Positions 33,898 through 42,838 of a stretch of 59,845 bases of DNA are shown here, piece by piece. A program made the position numbers and the translations under genes. The notes beneath the pieces are model-generated. The model had not been told where the DNA came from and made no database searches. It saw only the letters and a program-made list of their open reading frames with translations. This DNA is from an uncultured Flavobacteriales bacterium (GTDB lineage: Bacteria; Bacteroidota; Bacteroidia; Flavobacteriales; Crocinitomicaceae), in the NCBI GenBank assembly GCA_946480815.1, contig CAMLLB010000022.1:1-59845 (forward strand), written 5' to 3'. Every line of letters begins with the position of its first letter. Position 1 is the stretch's first letter.

Positions 33898-33915
33898 AAG
33901 AATAATCAATCAACT

Positions 33916-34746
33916 ATGGAAAACGAACTTCTTCATGCCATAATAAACAATAATCCTGAGTCTTTATCGGAATTGTTAAAGCAGGGCACATCAATTAATT
34001 TTTTAGGTGGGAAAGGCTATTCTCCGCTTCATGGGGCTTGCATCAACGGAAATGAATCCATCGTAAAACTTCTATTGAGTAACCAGGCAGACCCTGAACT
34101 AAAATCATCGGACGGCGGATTTACAGCCTTGCATTTTGCAGCGGCAGAAGGGCATCTGAATATCGTAAGACTTCTCCTGGAACATGGTGCTAATCCCAAC
34201 TCAAGAGATCAATGGGGGAACACTCCTATTTTCCGGGCCGGAAACAAAGAAGAAATCGGAAAACTGATTGTAAAATTCGGTGGAGATCCTTTCCTTGAAA
34301 ATGAAAATGGTATTTCCCCGTTAAATAGCCCAGCTATGGCTTTCAAATACTTAAAACTGGAAAACAAAGAGCATGAAGAAATCAATTACAGGGCTTTGGT
34401 CAATAAGGGAGATAACATTCTACTGGCGAAATGCCTGGATGAGAAAAAGGGTGATATCGAAGCGAAAAACGACCAGGGAAAATCTCCGCTATATCTTGCA
34501 GTAGAATCTGAAAATATAGAAGCAATTACCTTGCTGATCAATGCCGGAGCAGATATCAACACCCAGGAAAAATTCGGTTATACACCATTGGCAATTGCAG
34601 TCCTGCGAGGAAAAATAGACCTGGTGAAATTGTTAATCGAAAAAGGTGCAAAAACAGACGTATCCCTACCTCACGAAAGCACACTCACCAGTTTGGCTTC
34701 TAAACACCCTGAAGTACGGGAATACTTGAAACTCCATCTGAAATAA
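33916..34746 (+). CDS. ankyrin-repeat protein
   Basis: 276 aa from ATG 33916. No signal peptide. About seven ankyrin repeats run through the protein, the clearest being GYSPLHGACINGNESIVKLLL, GFTALHFAAAEGHLNIVRLLLEHGANPN, GKSPLYLAVESENIEAITLLINAGADIN and GYTPLAIAVLRGKIDLVKLLIEKGAKTD. The middle (about 110-170) is degenerate. Ankyrin proteins mediate protein contacts; no catalytic domain is present. It sits alone on the plus strand among minus-strand sugar genes and ends 2 nt from the convergent acetyltransferase gene. Its partner is unknown. Confidence 0.85.
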   Translation: MENELLHAIINNNPESLSELLKQGTSINFLGGKGYSPLHGACINGNESIVKLLLSNQADPELKSSDGGFTALHFAAAEGHLNIVRLLLEHGANPNSRDQWGNTPIFRAGNKEEIGKLIVKFGGDPFLENENGISPLNSPAMAFKYLKLENKEHEEINYRALVNKGDNILLAKCLDEKKGDIEAKNDQGKSPLYLAVESENIEAITLLINAGADINTQEKFGYTPLAIAVLRGKIDLVKLLIEKGAKTDVSLPHESTLTSLASKHPEVREYLKLHLK

Positions 34747-34747
34747 T

Positions 34748-35317
34748 TCAAGCTACCTTAACACGGTTCTCAACCAACTGATAACGCTCATTACTCTCCG
34801 GGCAAGTTGCAAATCCATGCTCATCAAACGTCAAACGATGCCCGAAAGCGCTCATCCAGCCGATTTGGCGCGCCGGATTCCCTACAACCAGTGCATACGC
34901 CGGAACTTCTTTTGTAACCACAGATCCCGCACCAATGAATGCGTATTCACCGATATCGTTTCCGCAAACAATTGTTGCATTTGCCCCGATGGAAGCTCCT
35001 TTACGTACAACTGTTTTGGAATATTGATCTCTTCGGTTTACAGCAGAACGCGGGTTCATCACATTCGTGAAAACCATCGAAGGTCCCAGGAACACATCGT
35101 CTTCACAAATCACACCGGTGTAAATTGACACATTATTCTGGATCTTCACATTGTTTCCCAGGATCACTTCCGGCGAAACCACTACGTTCTGACCAATATT
35201 GCATTTTTCACCGATCACACAATTCGGCATGATGTGCGAAAAGTGCCAGATCTTCGTCCCTTCACCGATCGTGCAACCGGGATCTACAACTGCTGTTTCG
35301 TGGGCAAAATAACTCAT
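34748..35317 (-). CDS. left-handed beta-helix N-acetyltransferase (WbpD/WlbB-like)
   Basis: 189 aa. Hexapeptide repeats form a left-handed beta helix ([66 protein letters not shown]). The ending [17 protein letters not shown] matches enzymes that acetylate the 3-amino group of UDP-GlcNAc3NA (WbpD/WlbB). It lies 141 bp downstream of the UXS gene; that gap holds a repeat and may not stop transcription. Confidence 0.85.
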   Translation of the reverse strand: MSYFAHETAVVDPGCTIGEGTKIWHFSHIMPNCVIGEKCNIGQNVVVSPEVILGNNVKIQNNVSIYTGVICEDDVFLGPSMVFTNVMNPRSAVNRRDQYSKTVVRKGASIGANATIVCGNDIGEYAFIGAGSVVTKEVPAYALVVGNPARQIGWMSAFGHRLTFDEHGFATCPESNERYQLVENRVKVA

Positions 35318-35353
35318 TCTTTTAAATTGAAAATGGAGAATTTAAAATTAAGA

Positions 35354-35440
35354 AGGTTCTTGAAAAGGTAACTTCGACTCCACTGCGCCTATGCTGTAGC
35401 TCCTGCGTAAGCATTCAGTCACCTTTTCCGTTGTCAATTT
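35354..35440. repeat. intergenic repeat block
   Basis: GAAAAGGTAACTTCGACTCC (35360s) and CAGTCACCTTTTCC (35417-35430) form an imperfect inverted pair. In between is CCTATGCTGTAGCTCCTGCGTAAGCATT, which resembles 46985-47022. Related to the CTTCGACTCC family at 15.2 and 40.8 kb. Confidence 0.5.
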
Positions 35441-35458
35441 TCAATTCTCAATTACTAA

Positions 35459-36457
35459 CTATCTTACAATGTACTTCTCAAAATCAATGTGATCCGATTG
35501 ATACAATTCTTCTTTGGTCAAACTCTTAAAATAGGCATACGTCCGTTTCAAGCCTTCTGCCCGGTCGATCTTCGGTTCCCAACCCAATAACTTTTTGGCT
35601 TTGGTAATATCCGGCTGACGCTGTTTCGGGTCATCAACAGGTAAATCCTTGTAGATTACTTTTTGTGTAGTTCCGGTCAACTTAATGATCTCTTCCGCGA
35701 ACTGGCTGATCGTAATTTCATCCGGGTTCCCGATGTTCACCGGATCCGAACAATCACTATGCAACAAACGAACAATTCCTTCTACCAAATCATCTACATA
35801 ACAAAAAGAACGTGTTTGTGATCCGTCTCCGAAAACCGTCAGGTCTTCACCCCGCAGTGCCTGTCCGATAAACGCAGGAAGTACGCGCCCGTCATTCAAA
35901 CGCATGCGTGGTCCATAGGTATTGAAAATACGCACAATGCGCGTTTCAACCCCATGAAACGTGTGATAAGCCATTGTAATTGCTTCCTGGAAACGCTTCG
36001 CTTCATCGTATACTCCTCTCGGACCTACCGGGTTCACATTTCCCCAATAGTCTTCCGTTTGCGGGTGCACTGTCGGGTCACCATAAATTTCAGAGGTACT
36101 TGCGATCAATACACGCGCATGTTTTACCCGTGCCAATCCCAAACAATTGTGAATTCCCAAAGATCCCACTTTCAAAGTCTGGATCGGGATTTTCAGGTAA
36201 TCGATCGGGCTTGCGGGCGATGCGAAATGAAGAATATAATCCAGTTTTCCCGGAATATGAATGAACTTACACACATCGTGATTATAGAACTCAAAGTTCT
36301 CCAATTGAAATAAGTGCTCGATATTCTTTAAACGACCCGTAATGAGATTGTCCATTGCAATGACATGGTAGTCATCTTTAACAAAACGATCACATAAATG
36401 TGAGCCTAAAAATCCGGCAGCACCGGTAATCAATATGCGTTTTCTACCTGTATTCAT
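35459..36457 (-). CDS. uxs: UDP-glucuronate decarboxylase (UDP-xylose synthase)
   Basis: 332 aa, extended SDR family. It converts UDP-glucuronate to UDP-xylose. It shows [16 protein letters not shown] (NAD binding, about 9-24), STSEIYGDP, catalytic [10 protein letters not shown] (Y/K about 154-158) and [10 protein letters not shown]. It lies 3 nt downstream of the UDP-glucose dehydrogenase gene, which supplies its substrate. Third gene of the 38.9-35.5 kb operon. Confidence 0.88.
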   Translation of the reverse strand: MNTGRKRILITGAAGFLGSHLCDRFVKDDYHVIAMDNLITGRLKNIEHLFQLENFEFYNHDVCKFIHIPGKLDYILHFASPASPIDYLKIPIQTLKVGSLGIHNCLGLARVKHARVLIASTSEIYGDPTVHPQTEDYWGNVNPVGPRGVYDEAKRFQEAITMAYHTFHGVETRIVRIFNTYGPRMRLNDGRVLPAFIGQALRGEDLTVFGDGSQTRSFCYVDDLVEGIVRLLHSDCSDPVNIGNPDEITISQFAEEIIKLTGTTQKVIYKDLPVDDPKQRQPDITKAKKLLGWEPKIDRAEGLKRTYAYFKSLTKEELYQSDHIDFEKYIVR

Positions 36458-36460
36458 TGT

Positions 36461-37777
36461 TTATTTCGATACTACGGACCTGCCTATTGAACTATAATAG
36501 AATCCATTTTTATTCATTTCGGAAATCTCGAACAGGTTTCTTCCATCGAAGATAACGGAATCTTTCATCAGGGACTTCATTTTATCAAAATCAGGGTTTC
36601 TGAAAACACCCCATTCGGTACAGATCAGTAAGGCATCTGCATCCTTCAATGCTTCGTATTCGTTCTCAGCAAAAGCGATTTGATCTCCAACTACTCCTTT
36701 CACATTTTCCATTGCTTCCGGATCGTATGCAGTTACTTTTGCCCCTGCCTTCGTCAGTTCATCGATCATATACAAAGCCGGTGCCTCACGAATATCGTCC
36801 GTGTCCGGTTTGAAAGCAAGACCCCATAAAGCAATCTTCTTTCCTGAAAGATCTCCTCTGAAAAAATTCTTCATTTTCGGGAAAAGAATGGTCTTCTGGG
36901 ATTCGTTCACTTCCATTACTGCTTTAATGATCTCGAATGAATAATTGTTTTCAAGCCCGGAATTCACCAAAGCCTGAACATCTTTCGGGAAGCAGGAACC
37001 TCCGTAACCGATTCCCGGGAATAAAAAGCGTTTACCGATACGTTCATCGGAACCAATTCCAATACGTACTTTATCTACATCCGCGCCTACCAATTCGCAA
37101 AAATTGGCGATTTCATTCATGAAGGTAATCTTGGTCGCTAAAAATGCGTTCGCTGCATACTTTGTCAGCTCTGCAGATTTTTCATCCATAAAAATGATGG
37201 GATTTCCCTGGCGAACGAATGGTTTGTACAATTGCTCCATAATCTCTTCAACACGTTCAGAGGAAGTCCCCAAAACCACCCGGTCGGGTTTCATGAAATC
37301 GTCTACGGCATAACCTTCTCTCAGGAATTCAGGATTTGAAACCACATCAAAAGGAACGGTTGCATGCTTTGCAATAGCCGCATGTACTTTCTCTGCAGTT
37401 CCTACCGGAACCGTACTTTTATCTACAATGACTTTGTAATCTTTCAATAATTTTCCCAACTCATCTGCTACCCCCAAAATGTATCTCAGATCAGCCGAAC
37501 CATCTTCTCCCGGAGGAGTAGGCAAGGCCAAAAATATGATTTCGGCATCTTTAATTCCTTCTTCCAGGTTAGTGGTAAATGATAAACGATTCGCTTTTAT
37601 ATTCCGCTCAAAAAGCACGTCCAAATGCGGTTCATAAATCGGAACCTCTCCATTTCGCATACGTTCTACTTTCTTCGCATCAATATCCACGCAGATTACC
37701 TGGTTTCCCGTTTCAGCAAAACAAGTCCCGGTTACTAAACCGACGTACCCGGTCCCGATAACTGCAATTTTTTTCAT
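36461..37777 (-). CDS. ugd: UDP-glucose 6-dehydrogenase
   Basis: 438 aa. It oxidises UDP-glucose to UDP-glucuronate. VIGTGYVGLVTGTCFAETGN (NAD binding, about 5-24), VDKSTVPVGTAEKV, NPEFLREGYAVDDFMKPDRVV and the catalytic cysteine in GYGGSCFPKDVQAL (about 264) are all standard for Ugd. It lies 2 nt after the DegT gene and 3 nt before uxs, so the product feeds UDP-xylose synthesis. Confidence 0.95.
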   Translation of the reverse strand: MKKIAVIGTGYVGLVTGTCFAETGNQVICVDIDAKKVERMRNGEVPIYEPHLDVLFERNIKANRLSFTTNLEEGIKDAEIIFLALPTPPGEDGSADLRYILGVADELGKLLKDYKVIVDKSTVPVGTAEKVHAAIAKHATVPFDVVSNPEFLREGYAVDDFMKPDRVVLGTSSERVEEIMEQLYKPFVRQGNPIIFMDEKSAELTKYAANAFLATKITFMNEIANFCELVGADVDKVRIGIGSDERIGKRFLFPGIGYGGSCFPKDVQALVNSGLENNYSFEIIKAVMEVNESQKTILFPKMKNFFRGDLSGKKIALWGLAFKPDTDDIREAPALYMIDELTKAGAKVTAYDPEAMENVKGVVGDQIAFAENEYEALKDADALLICTEWGVFRNPDFDKMKSLMKDSVIFDGRNLFEISEMNKNGFYYSSIGRSVVSK

Positions 37778-37779
37778 GA

Positions 37780-38913
37780 TTAGTCAGCGTTTACGAAATG
37801 GAGGATTTCAGAACAAATGAACAGTTGCTGCTCTTCAGTCATTTCTGTATGAATTGGGAAGGAAATCACGCATTTCGTTAATTCTTCCGTGACAGGAAGA
37901 TCCAGGTTCCCCAGGTTGAATGATTTGAACATTCCTTGTTTGTGTGCCGGAATAGGATAATAAATCATCGATGGGATCTCTTTTGAAGCAAGATACGCCT
38001 GTAATCCATCCCGGTCAACTCCTTTCAGCTGAACGGTATATTGATGGAATACGTGTTTGGATTTCCCATCTCTGTATGGTGTTTCAATTTTTTCGGATGC
38101 TCCGAGAACGCGGTCATAAAAATCGGCCACTTTGATTCGCGCAGCAATGTATTCATCGAGTTTCGAAAGTTTTACATTTAAAATTGCGGCCTGCATGGCA
38201 TCCAGCCTGGAATTACATCCTACCACATCGTGCTGGTACTTTACTTTTTGACCATGATTTGCGACCATTCTCAATTGTTCTGCCAATTCATCATTATTGG
38301 TAAACATGGCACCGCCATCTCCGTAGCAACCTAAGTTTTTAGACGGAAAAAAGCTGGTGCATCCGATATCTCCGATCGTACCCAATTTTCTTGTCTGGCC
38401 GTTTTTAGAATAGTAATCCGATCCAATTCCTTGTGCATTGTCTTCGATCACGAACAAGTTGTGTTTTTGTGCGATCTCCATAATTGCATCCATATCACAC
38501 GCCTGTCCGTACAAATGTACCGGAACAATGGCTTTCGTTTTTGGGGTAATTGCTGCTTCAATTTTTGCAGGGTCTATACAAAACGTTTGGTGGTCTACAT
38601 CTACAAATACCGGAGTAAGCCCCAATAAAGCAATCACTTCCGTTGTTGCAATGTAGGTGAATGAAGGCGTGATTACCTCATCCCCTGGTTTCAATCCCAA
38701 AGCCATCATAGCAATTTGCAAAGCATCCGTACCATTTGCGCATGGGATTACGTGTTTCACATTCAGATACGATTCCAAGGATTTTTGAAAACGTTGTACA
38801 ACCGGTCCGCCAATATATATGGACGAATCTAAAACTTCCTGAATTGCTGAGTCTATATCTGATTTTATTGCCTGGTATTGAGTAGCCAGGTCAACCATTT
38901 GAATTTTTTTCAC
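37780..38913 (-). CDS. DegT/DnrJ/EryC1/StrS aminotransferase (WbpE/WlbC-like)
   Basis: 377 aa from a GTG start (MKKIQMVDLATQYQ is the common family N-terminus). A PLP-dependent sugar aminotransferase: the PLP lysine is in TSFFPSKNLGCYGDGG (about 188), with DNAQGIGS before it and VGCNSRLDAMQAAIL after. In context it is the likely WbpE/WlbC step, aminating the 3-keto sugar made by the WbpB-like enzyme. First gene of an operon with ugd and uxs. Specificity is inferred from neighbours. Confidence 0.87.
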   Translation of the reverse strand: MKKIQMVDLATQYQAIKSDIDSAIQEVLDSSIYIGGPVVQRFQKSLESYLNVKHVIPCANGTDALQIAMMALGLKPGDEVITPSFTYIATTEVIALLGLTPVFVDVDHQTFCIDPAKIEAAITPKTKAIVPVHLYGQACDMDAIMEIAQKHNLFVIEDNAQGIGSDYYSKNGQTRKLGTIGDIGCTSFFPSKNLGCYGDGGAMFTNNDELAEQLRMVANHGQKVKYQHDVVGCNSRLDAMQAAILNVKLSKLDEYIAARIKVADFYDRVLGASEKIETPYRDGKSKHVFHQYTVQLKGVDRDGLQAYLASKEIPSMIYYPIPAHKQGMFKSFNLGNLDLPVTEELTKCVISFPIHTEMTEEQQLFICSEILHFVNAD

Positions 38914-39003
38914 GTGCTTAATCTATGGAGATTATTAATAATCATTCTATTCCTACAAAATTAATAAAAGCGGTGAATTGGGAAAGGTTAATCCGAGAAT
39001 TGT

Positions 39004-39157
39004 CCTCCCCCTTAATCCCCCTCCAAAGGGGGAGATTACAATTTCCCAAACAAAGGAACGGTTTCTGATCTGATTTATATATTTCTTTTCGAAGCCCAAT
39101 TTACACTTAAGAGTGTGATTTCTGGTTCCCCCTTTGGAGGGGGACAAAGGGGGAGGA
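39004..39157. repeat. REP-like inverted pair, second locus
   Basis: The left copy (39004-39034, CCTCCCCCTTAATCCCCCTC then CAAAGGGGGAG) and the inverted right copy (39126-39157) are separated by about 90 bp. Same sequence as the pair at 7208-7280 between sufB and sufC. It lies between PBP4 and the sugar operon; no gene is seen here. Confidence 0.8.
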
Positions 39158-39171
39158 TAGCGGATTTAGTA

Positions 39172-40653
39172 TTATTCCGAAAGCACCATCGCATTAAACA
39201 CCTTCTCCATCTGCTCTACCGTATATTCGGAAGAACAATTGAAGTTATTGATGATCAACGAAAAACATACTTTTTTTCCCGATTGGGTCTCCGCATAACC
39301 GGAATATGCTTTAATCCGCTTCATTGTTCCGCTTTTTGCATGGATCTTTCCTTCTCCCGGCTGGTTCTTGCAAACAGAAGAAAGTGTTCCGGAAACTCCG
39401 GCTACAGGCAAGGTCGCATAAAAGGCGTCAAATTCTTTGGCTGTCGACATGTATTTCAGCATTTCACAAAAATGGTTTGCCGAAATGGCATTGCTCCTGG
39501 ACAATCCGGAACCATCCGTGATGTAAAGCCCGATCGTATTGATCTTCCCGGACCAATAATTCATCATTCGAGCGATGCTGTTGTCAATGGAGCCGTTTCC
39601 GGAAGTCCCATATCCGATCCAGCACAAAACTTCTTCAGCAAACAGGTTCACCGATTTCATATTCGTCCACCAGGCAATCGAATTCAAGGTCTTTCCTTTG
39701 TAGGTGAAGAATAATTTCATAGCTGCATAACGGGTCGTTGCCGAAACAACACTTAAATTTCGCGCGGCCAGCGCCGGTTCTTTTACTTCAATACCTTTTG
39801 CTTTCAGAACACGGGTGAATTCCTGGGAAAATGTCAATTCAGGATCCGGCAAACTTCCTTTTACGGTAAACTTTCCAAGACCGGCACCCAAGGTCCCTGT
39901 TCCGAAACGGTCCATCGAGTAAGGAGCTCCATAGATATACGAGTTGTCCCCGGAACCACCTGTCTGAATGTAATTGGCATATTTCAATCCTTCCACAACA
40001 GGTGTTGTACCAAGAAAAGTCGTTTTCATCCCGTTTTTCGCTCCCACTTGAAAATGGTAGCGCAACATATTATCATAGATCGGAAGTCCGGAAGCACCGG
40101 CACCGTAGTAATTTCCCATATCACCCCAGTTCCACCCGTCAGGTGCGCCTTCGTATCCAAATTCCGAAGCATCTGCTACAATTGCTCCGTTAATCTTTTT
40201 AATTCCCAATTTCACAAGCGTATCAACCCATTTTTCCATGAATTCATCTTCCCTTCCTTCACCATTGTAATAACGGCTGCCAAGGGCAACATCTCCACCT
40301 CCCCTGATCCATAAATTTCCATTGAGAGTACCCTCCTTAGACAACTCTCCGTCCAGGTAAATCCGTGTTTGAGGAGCATAATTCTTTCCCAACAATTGAA
40401 ACGCTGTTGCTGTTGCAAACAGTTTGGTTGTAGAAGCCGGAGGAAGTGCCAACGACGGATTTTTTTGTGCCAGGATTTGCCCCGTAGAACAATCCATTGC
40501 CATGAAACTAATGGACGCATTCGCAAAATAAGCATTAGAAGAAAAGGCATCAATCGCTGTTTGGATCGAATTCTGCGAAAAACTAACATGCCCGGCAAAA
40601 AGAATAAGGAATCCGATCGAAAAAATGCGTCTCATCAATTTGAAATGAATCAT
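39172..40653 (-). CDS. dacB: D-alanyl-D-alanine carboxypeptidase / endopeptidase (PBP4, DacB)
   Basis: 493 aa from ATG 40653 (MIHFKLMRRIFS); ATG 40635 gives a cleaner signal peptide (MRRIFSIGFLILFAGHVSFSQ), and an upstream GTG is unlikely. A periplasmic class-C-type enzyme that trims or cleaves peptidoglycan peptides. SxxK active site in PPASTTKLF, SxN in GSGLSRSNAIS and KSGT (KTG box) in IHAKSGTMKRI are visible. A REP-like pair lies downstream. Confidence 0.88.
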   Translation of the reverse strand: MIHFKLMRRIFSIGFLILFAGHVSFSQNSIQTAIDAFSSNAYFANASISFMAMDCSTGQILAQKNPSLALPPASTTKLFATATAFQLLGKNYAPQTRIYLDGELSKEGTLNGNLWIRGGGDVALGSRYYNGEGREDEFMEKWVDTLVKLGIKKINGAIVADASEFGYEGAPDGWNWGDMGNYYGAGASGLPIYDNMLRYHFQVGAKNGMKTTFLGTTPVVEGLKYANYIQTGGSGDNSYIYGAPYSMDRFGTGTLGAGLGKFTVKGSLPDPELTFSQEFTRVLKAKGIEVKEPALAARNLSVVSATTRYAAMKLFFTYKGKTLNSIAWWTNMKSVNLFAEEVLCWIGYGTSGNGSIDNSIARMMNYWSGKINTIGLYITDGSGLSRSNAISANHFCEMLKYMSTAKEFDAFYATLPVAGVSGTLSSVCKNQPGEGKIHAKSGTMKRIKAYSGYAETQSGKKVCFSLIINNFNCSSEYTVEQMEKVFNAMVLSE

Positions 40654-40783
40654 TGTATAAAGTTCTGTTTTCTCCCCTTGCAAAATTTCTGCCACTTAAA
40701 AACTTTTGAACAGTTCAATCAGGAAAGTTTCCATTTAACCGGTTCCAATTATCATTTTACAAAACTTTTAGTTAGATTATGTG

Positions 40784-40791
40784 TAATTTTG
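40784..40791 (+). promoter_or_regulatory. -7 promoter element of the polysaccharide export operon
   Basis: TAATTTTG (TAnnTTTG), about 108 nt upstream of the glycosyltransferase ATG. The inverted repeat at 40810-40872 would be in the leader RNA. Confidence 0.45.
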
Positions 40792-40809
40792 AACTAATTC
40801 CGAGAGGCA

Positions 40810-40872
40810 CTTCGACTCCGCTCAGTGACCCTCGGAATACAATATTATAAAGGAGACTGAGCGGAGTCGAAG
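40810..40872. repeat. dispersed CTTCGACTCCGCTCAG element, copy B
   Basis: CTTCGACTCCGCTCAGT (40810-40826) and its exact inverse complement (40856-40872), a 17-bp stem with a 29-nt loop. The related element lies at 15130-15245. It sits in the leader of the glycosyltransferase-wza-wzc operon and may fold in the mRNA. Confidence 0.85.
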
Positions 40873-40898
40873 TCTCAACATTTAAACTTTGATCATTA

Positions 40899-42077
40899 AT
40901 GCCAAAAGTGCTGAGAATCATTAATCGATTCAATATTGGAGGACCAACCTACAATGCTACTTTCTTAACGAAATTCATCTCGGAAGATTATGAGACGCTA
41001 TTGGTTGGTGGTTTACCTGAGAAAGACGAATCGGATTCCCTGCATATTTTGGAAGATTATGGAGTAAAACCTTTATTGATCCCGGAAATGAAACGGATTC
41101 CCAATTTCCGTTCAGATCGGGAAGCATACCGGAAAATCAAACAGATTATCACCGAATTTCAACCCGATATTGTTCACACGCACGCTGCAAAAGCAGGAGC
41201 TCTTGGCAGAAAAGCCGCAAAAGCATGTAATGTTCCCATCATTGTACATACCTTTCACGGACATGTATTCCATTCATACTTTGGAAAGGCGAAAACACTG
41301 ATTTACAAAACTATTGAGCGCAGACTGGCAAAATTTTCCACCGGTATTATTGCAATCAGTCCCCTGCAGAAAGAAGAACTGAGCGTTATCCATGGCATTT
41401 GCAATGCGGATAAGATAAAAGTCATACCACTTGGCTTTGACTTGCTTAAGTTCCAGGAAAACCTGGCTGAAAAAAGGAAAGAAACGAGAGAGAGATGGAA
41501 TCTGAATGACGATGAAGTAGCCGTTGCAATTGTGGGAAGGCTGGCTCCCATCAAAAATCACCGTTTATTCCTGGATGTCATTCAAATCCTTGCTGAAAAA
41601 GGAGTCAAGGCACGTTTTTTTATTGTGGGCGACGGACAGGAAAAAACCTATATCGAACAGCGGACGAAAGAATTGGAAAGCAAATACGGGGTCTCGATCG
41701 AACTAACAAGTTGGATAAAAGATATTGCAACCTTTAATGCCGGGATGGACATCATTTGTTTGAGTTCCGACAATGAAGGGACGCCGGTTAGCTTAATTGA
41801 GGCCCAGGCAAGTGGAATTCCTGTAATTTCAACAGATGTGGGAGGTGTTAAAGATATTTTGGATGACGGTAAAACCGGCTTTGTTGTTCCAAAAAAAGAC
41901 CCGGTATCTTTCAGTGAAAAATTACGATTACTGATAGAAGACAAAGAAATTCGTCAGAAAATGTCACAAAATGGCTGGAACTTCGTAAGAGATAAATTCC
42001 ATTACACTACTTTGGTAAAAAACATGGAAGATTATTACGCTGAACTAATTGAAAAGACTAGAAAAAATGCAAAATAA
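40899..42077 (+). CDS. glycosyltransferase family 4
   Basis: 392 aa, GT-B fold. N-terminal acceptor domain with RFNIGGPTYNATFL and DIVHTHAAKAGALGR. C-terminal donor domain with VAIVGRLAPIKNHRLFL and the GT4 signature SSDNEGTPVSLIEAQASGIPVISTDVGGVKDIL. It adds a sugar to a lipid-linked glycan; donor and acceptor are unknown. First gene of the export operon; its last codons overlap the Wza-like gene by 11 bp. Confidence 0.88.
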   Translation: MPKVLRIINRFNIGGPTYNATFLTKFISEDYETLLVGGLPEKDESDSLHILEDYGVKPLLIPEMKRIPNFRSDREAYRKIKQIITEFQPDIVHTHAAKAGALGRKAAKACNVPIIVHTFHGHVFHSYFGKAKTLIYKTIERRLAKFSTGIIAISPLQKEELSVIHGICNADKIKVIPLGFDLLKFQENLAEKRKETRERWNLNDDEVAVAIVGRLAPIKNHRLFLDVIQILAEKGVKARFFIVGDGQEKTYIEQRTKELESKYGVSIELTSWIKDIATFNAGMDIICLSSDNEGTPVSLIEAQASGIPVISTDVGGVKDILDDGKTGFVVPKKDPVSFSEKLRLLIEDKEIRQKMSQNGWNFVRDKFHYTTLVKNMEDYYAELIEKTRKNAK

Positions 42078-42837
42078 AGGAGTATTATTTTCCTTATTGG
42101 TTGGTTTGTTCCTCATACAATCGTGTGGGATCAACAGCAATCTCATGTTCCGGACACCCAAAGGAGTGCACGAAGTAAAAGACAGTATCCCGTTGAAACC
42201 TTCCGCGGAATATAAAATTTCAAGGGACGATAAATTCACCTTCATGCTCTATACCAATGAAGGAGAGCGCATTGTGAACGAAATGGCAGGAATGAACAAG
42301 GATGCTGTCGCAAAAGCAGAAATCGAATATGTAGTAAGACCTGACGGGAGAGCTGATTTACCGATCCTTGGATCTACCCTGGTTGCAGGGTTTACCGTAA
42401 AGGAATGTGAAGATACACTGGCAAGATTGTTCGAGCAGAAAAACGGTTATAACAAACCTTTTGTACAGGTAAAACTAACCAATCAGCGGGTAATTGTATT
42501 TCCGGGGAACGGAAGTGCTGCAAAAGTGATCCCTTTACAAAACAACAACACGACCCTGATGGAAGCTATTGCTCTTGCGGGTGGAATTGCCGAGCGCGGG
42601 AAAGCCAGTAAAGTCAAGATTATGCGGGTTGTCAATAATGTACGCACCATGTACGTGGTCGATCTGTCAAAAATAGAAAATCTTCAATATGCGGACATGA
42701 TCGTCCAGGCCAATGATTATATTTATATTGAACCGAAAGAACAAGTGGGGCAGGAAACGTTAAAAATAGTAGCTCCGATCGTTTCACTCGTTTCCAGCGC
42801 GCTTATAATAGTTACCGTATTCTCAACATTGAAATAA
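42067..42837 (+). CDS. polysaccharide export outer-membrane lipoprotein (Wza-like)
   Basis: 256 aa from ATG 42067; six open codons upstream begin with TTG inside the previous gene. The lipobox is at about residue 20 (LIQSC). Poly_export region (about 38-130; YKISRDDKFTFMLYTNEG, YVVRPDGRADLPILGSTLVAGFTVKECEDTL) and SLBB-like region (about 135-225; VIVFPGNGSAAKVIPL). The C-terminus has a hydrophobic helix (about 235-255), as in Wza-type proteins that form the outer-membrane channel. Its stop codon lies 1 nt before the kinase GTG start. Confidence 0.9.
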   Translation: MQNKGVLFSLLVGLFLIQSCGINSNLMFRTPKGVHEVKDSIPLKPSAEYKISRDDKFTFMLYTNEGERIVNEMAGMNKDAVAKAEIEYVVRPDGRADLPILGSTLVAGFTVKECEDTLARLFEQKNGYNKPFVQVKLTNQRVIVFPGNGSAAKVIPLQNNNTTLMEAIALAGGIAERGKASKVKIMRVVNNVRTMYVVDLSKIENLQYADMIVQANDYIYIEPKEQVGQETLKIVAPIVSLVSSALIIVTVFSTLK

Positions 42838-42838
42838 C

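Noticed and set aside
38953..39714. Open frames covering the REP-like pair and the end of dacB
   Set aside because: They translate palindromic repeat DNA and antisense dacB; not genes.
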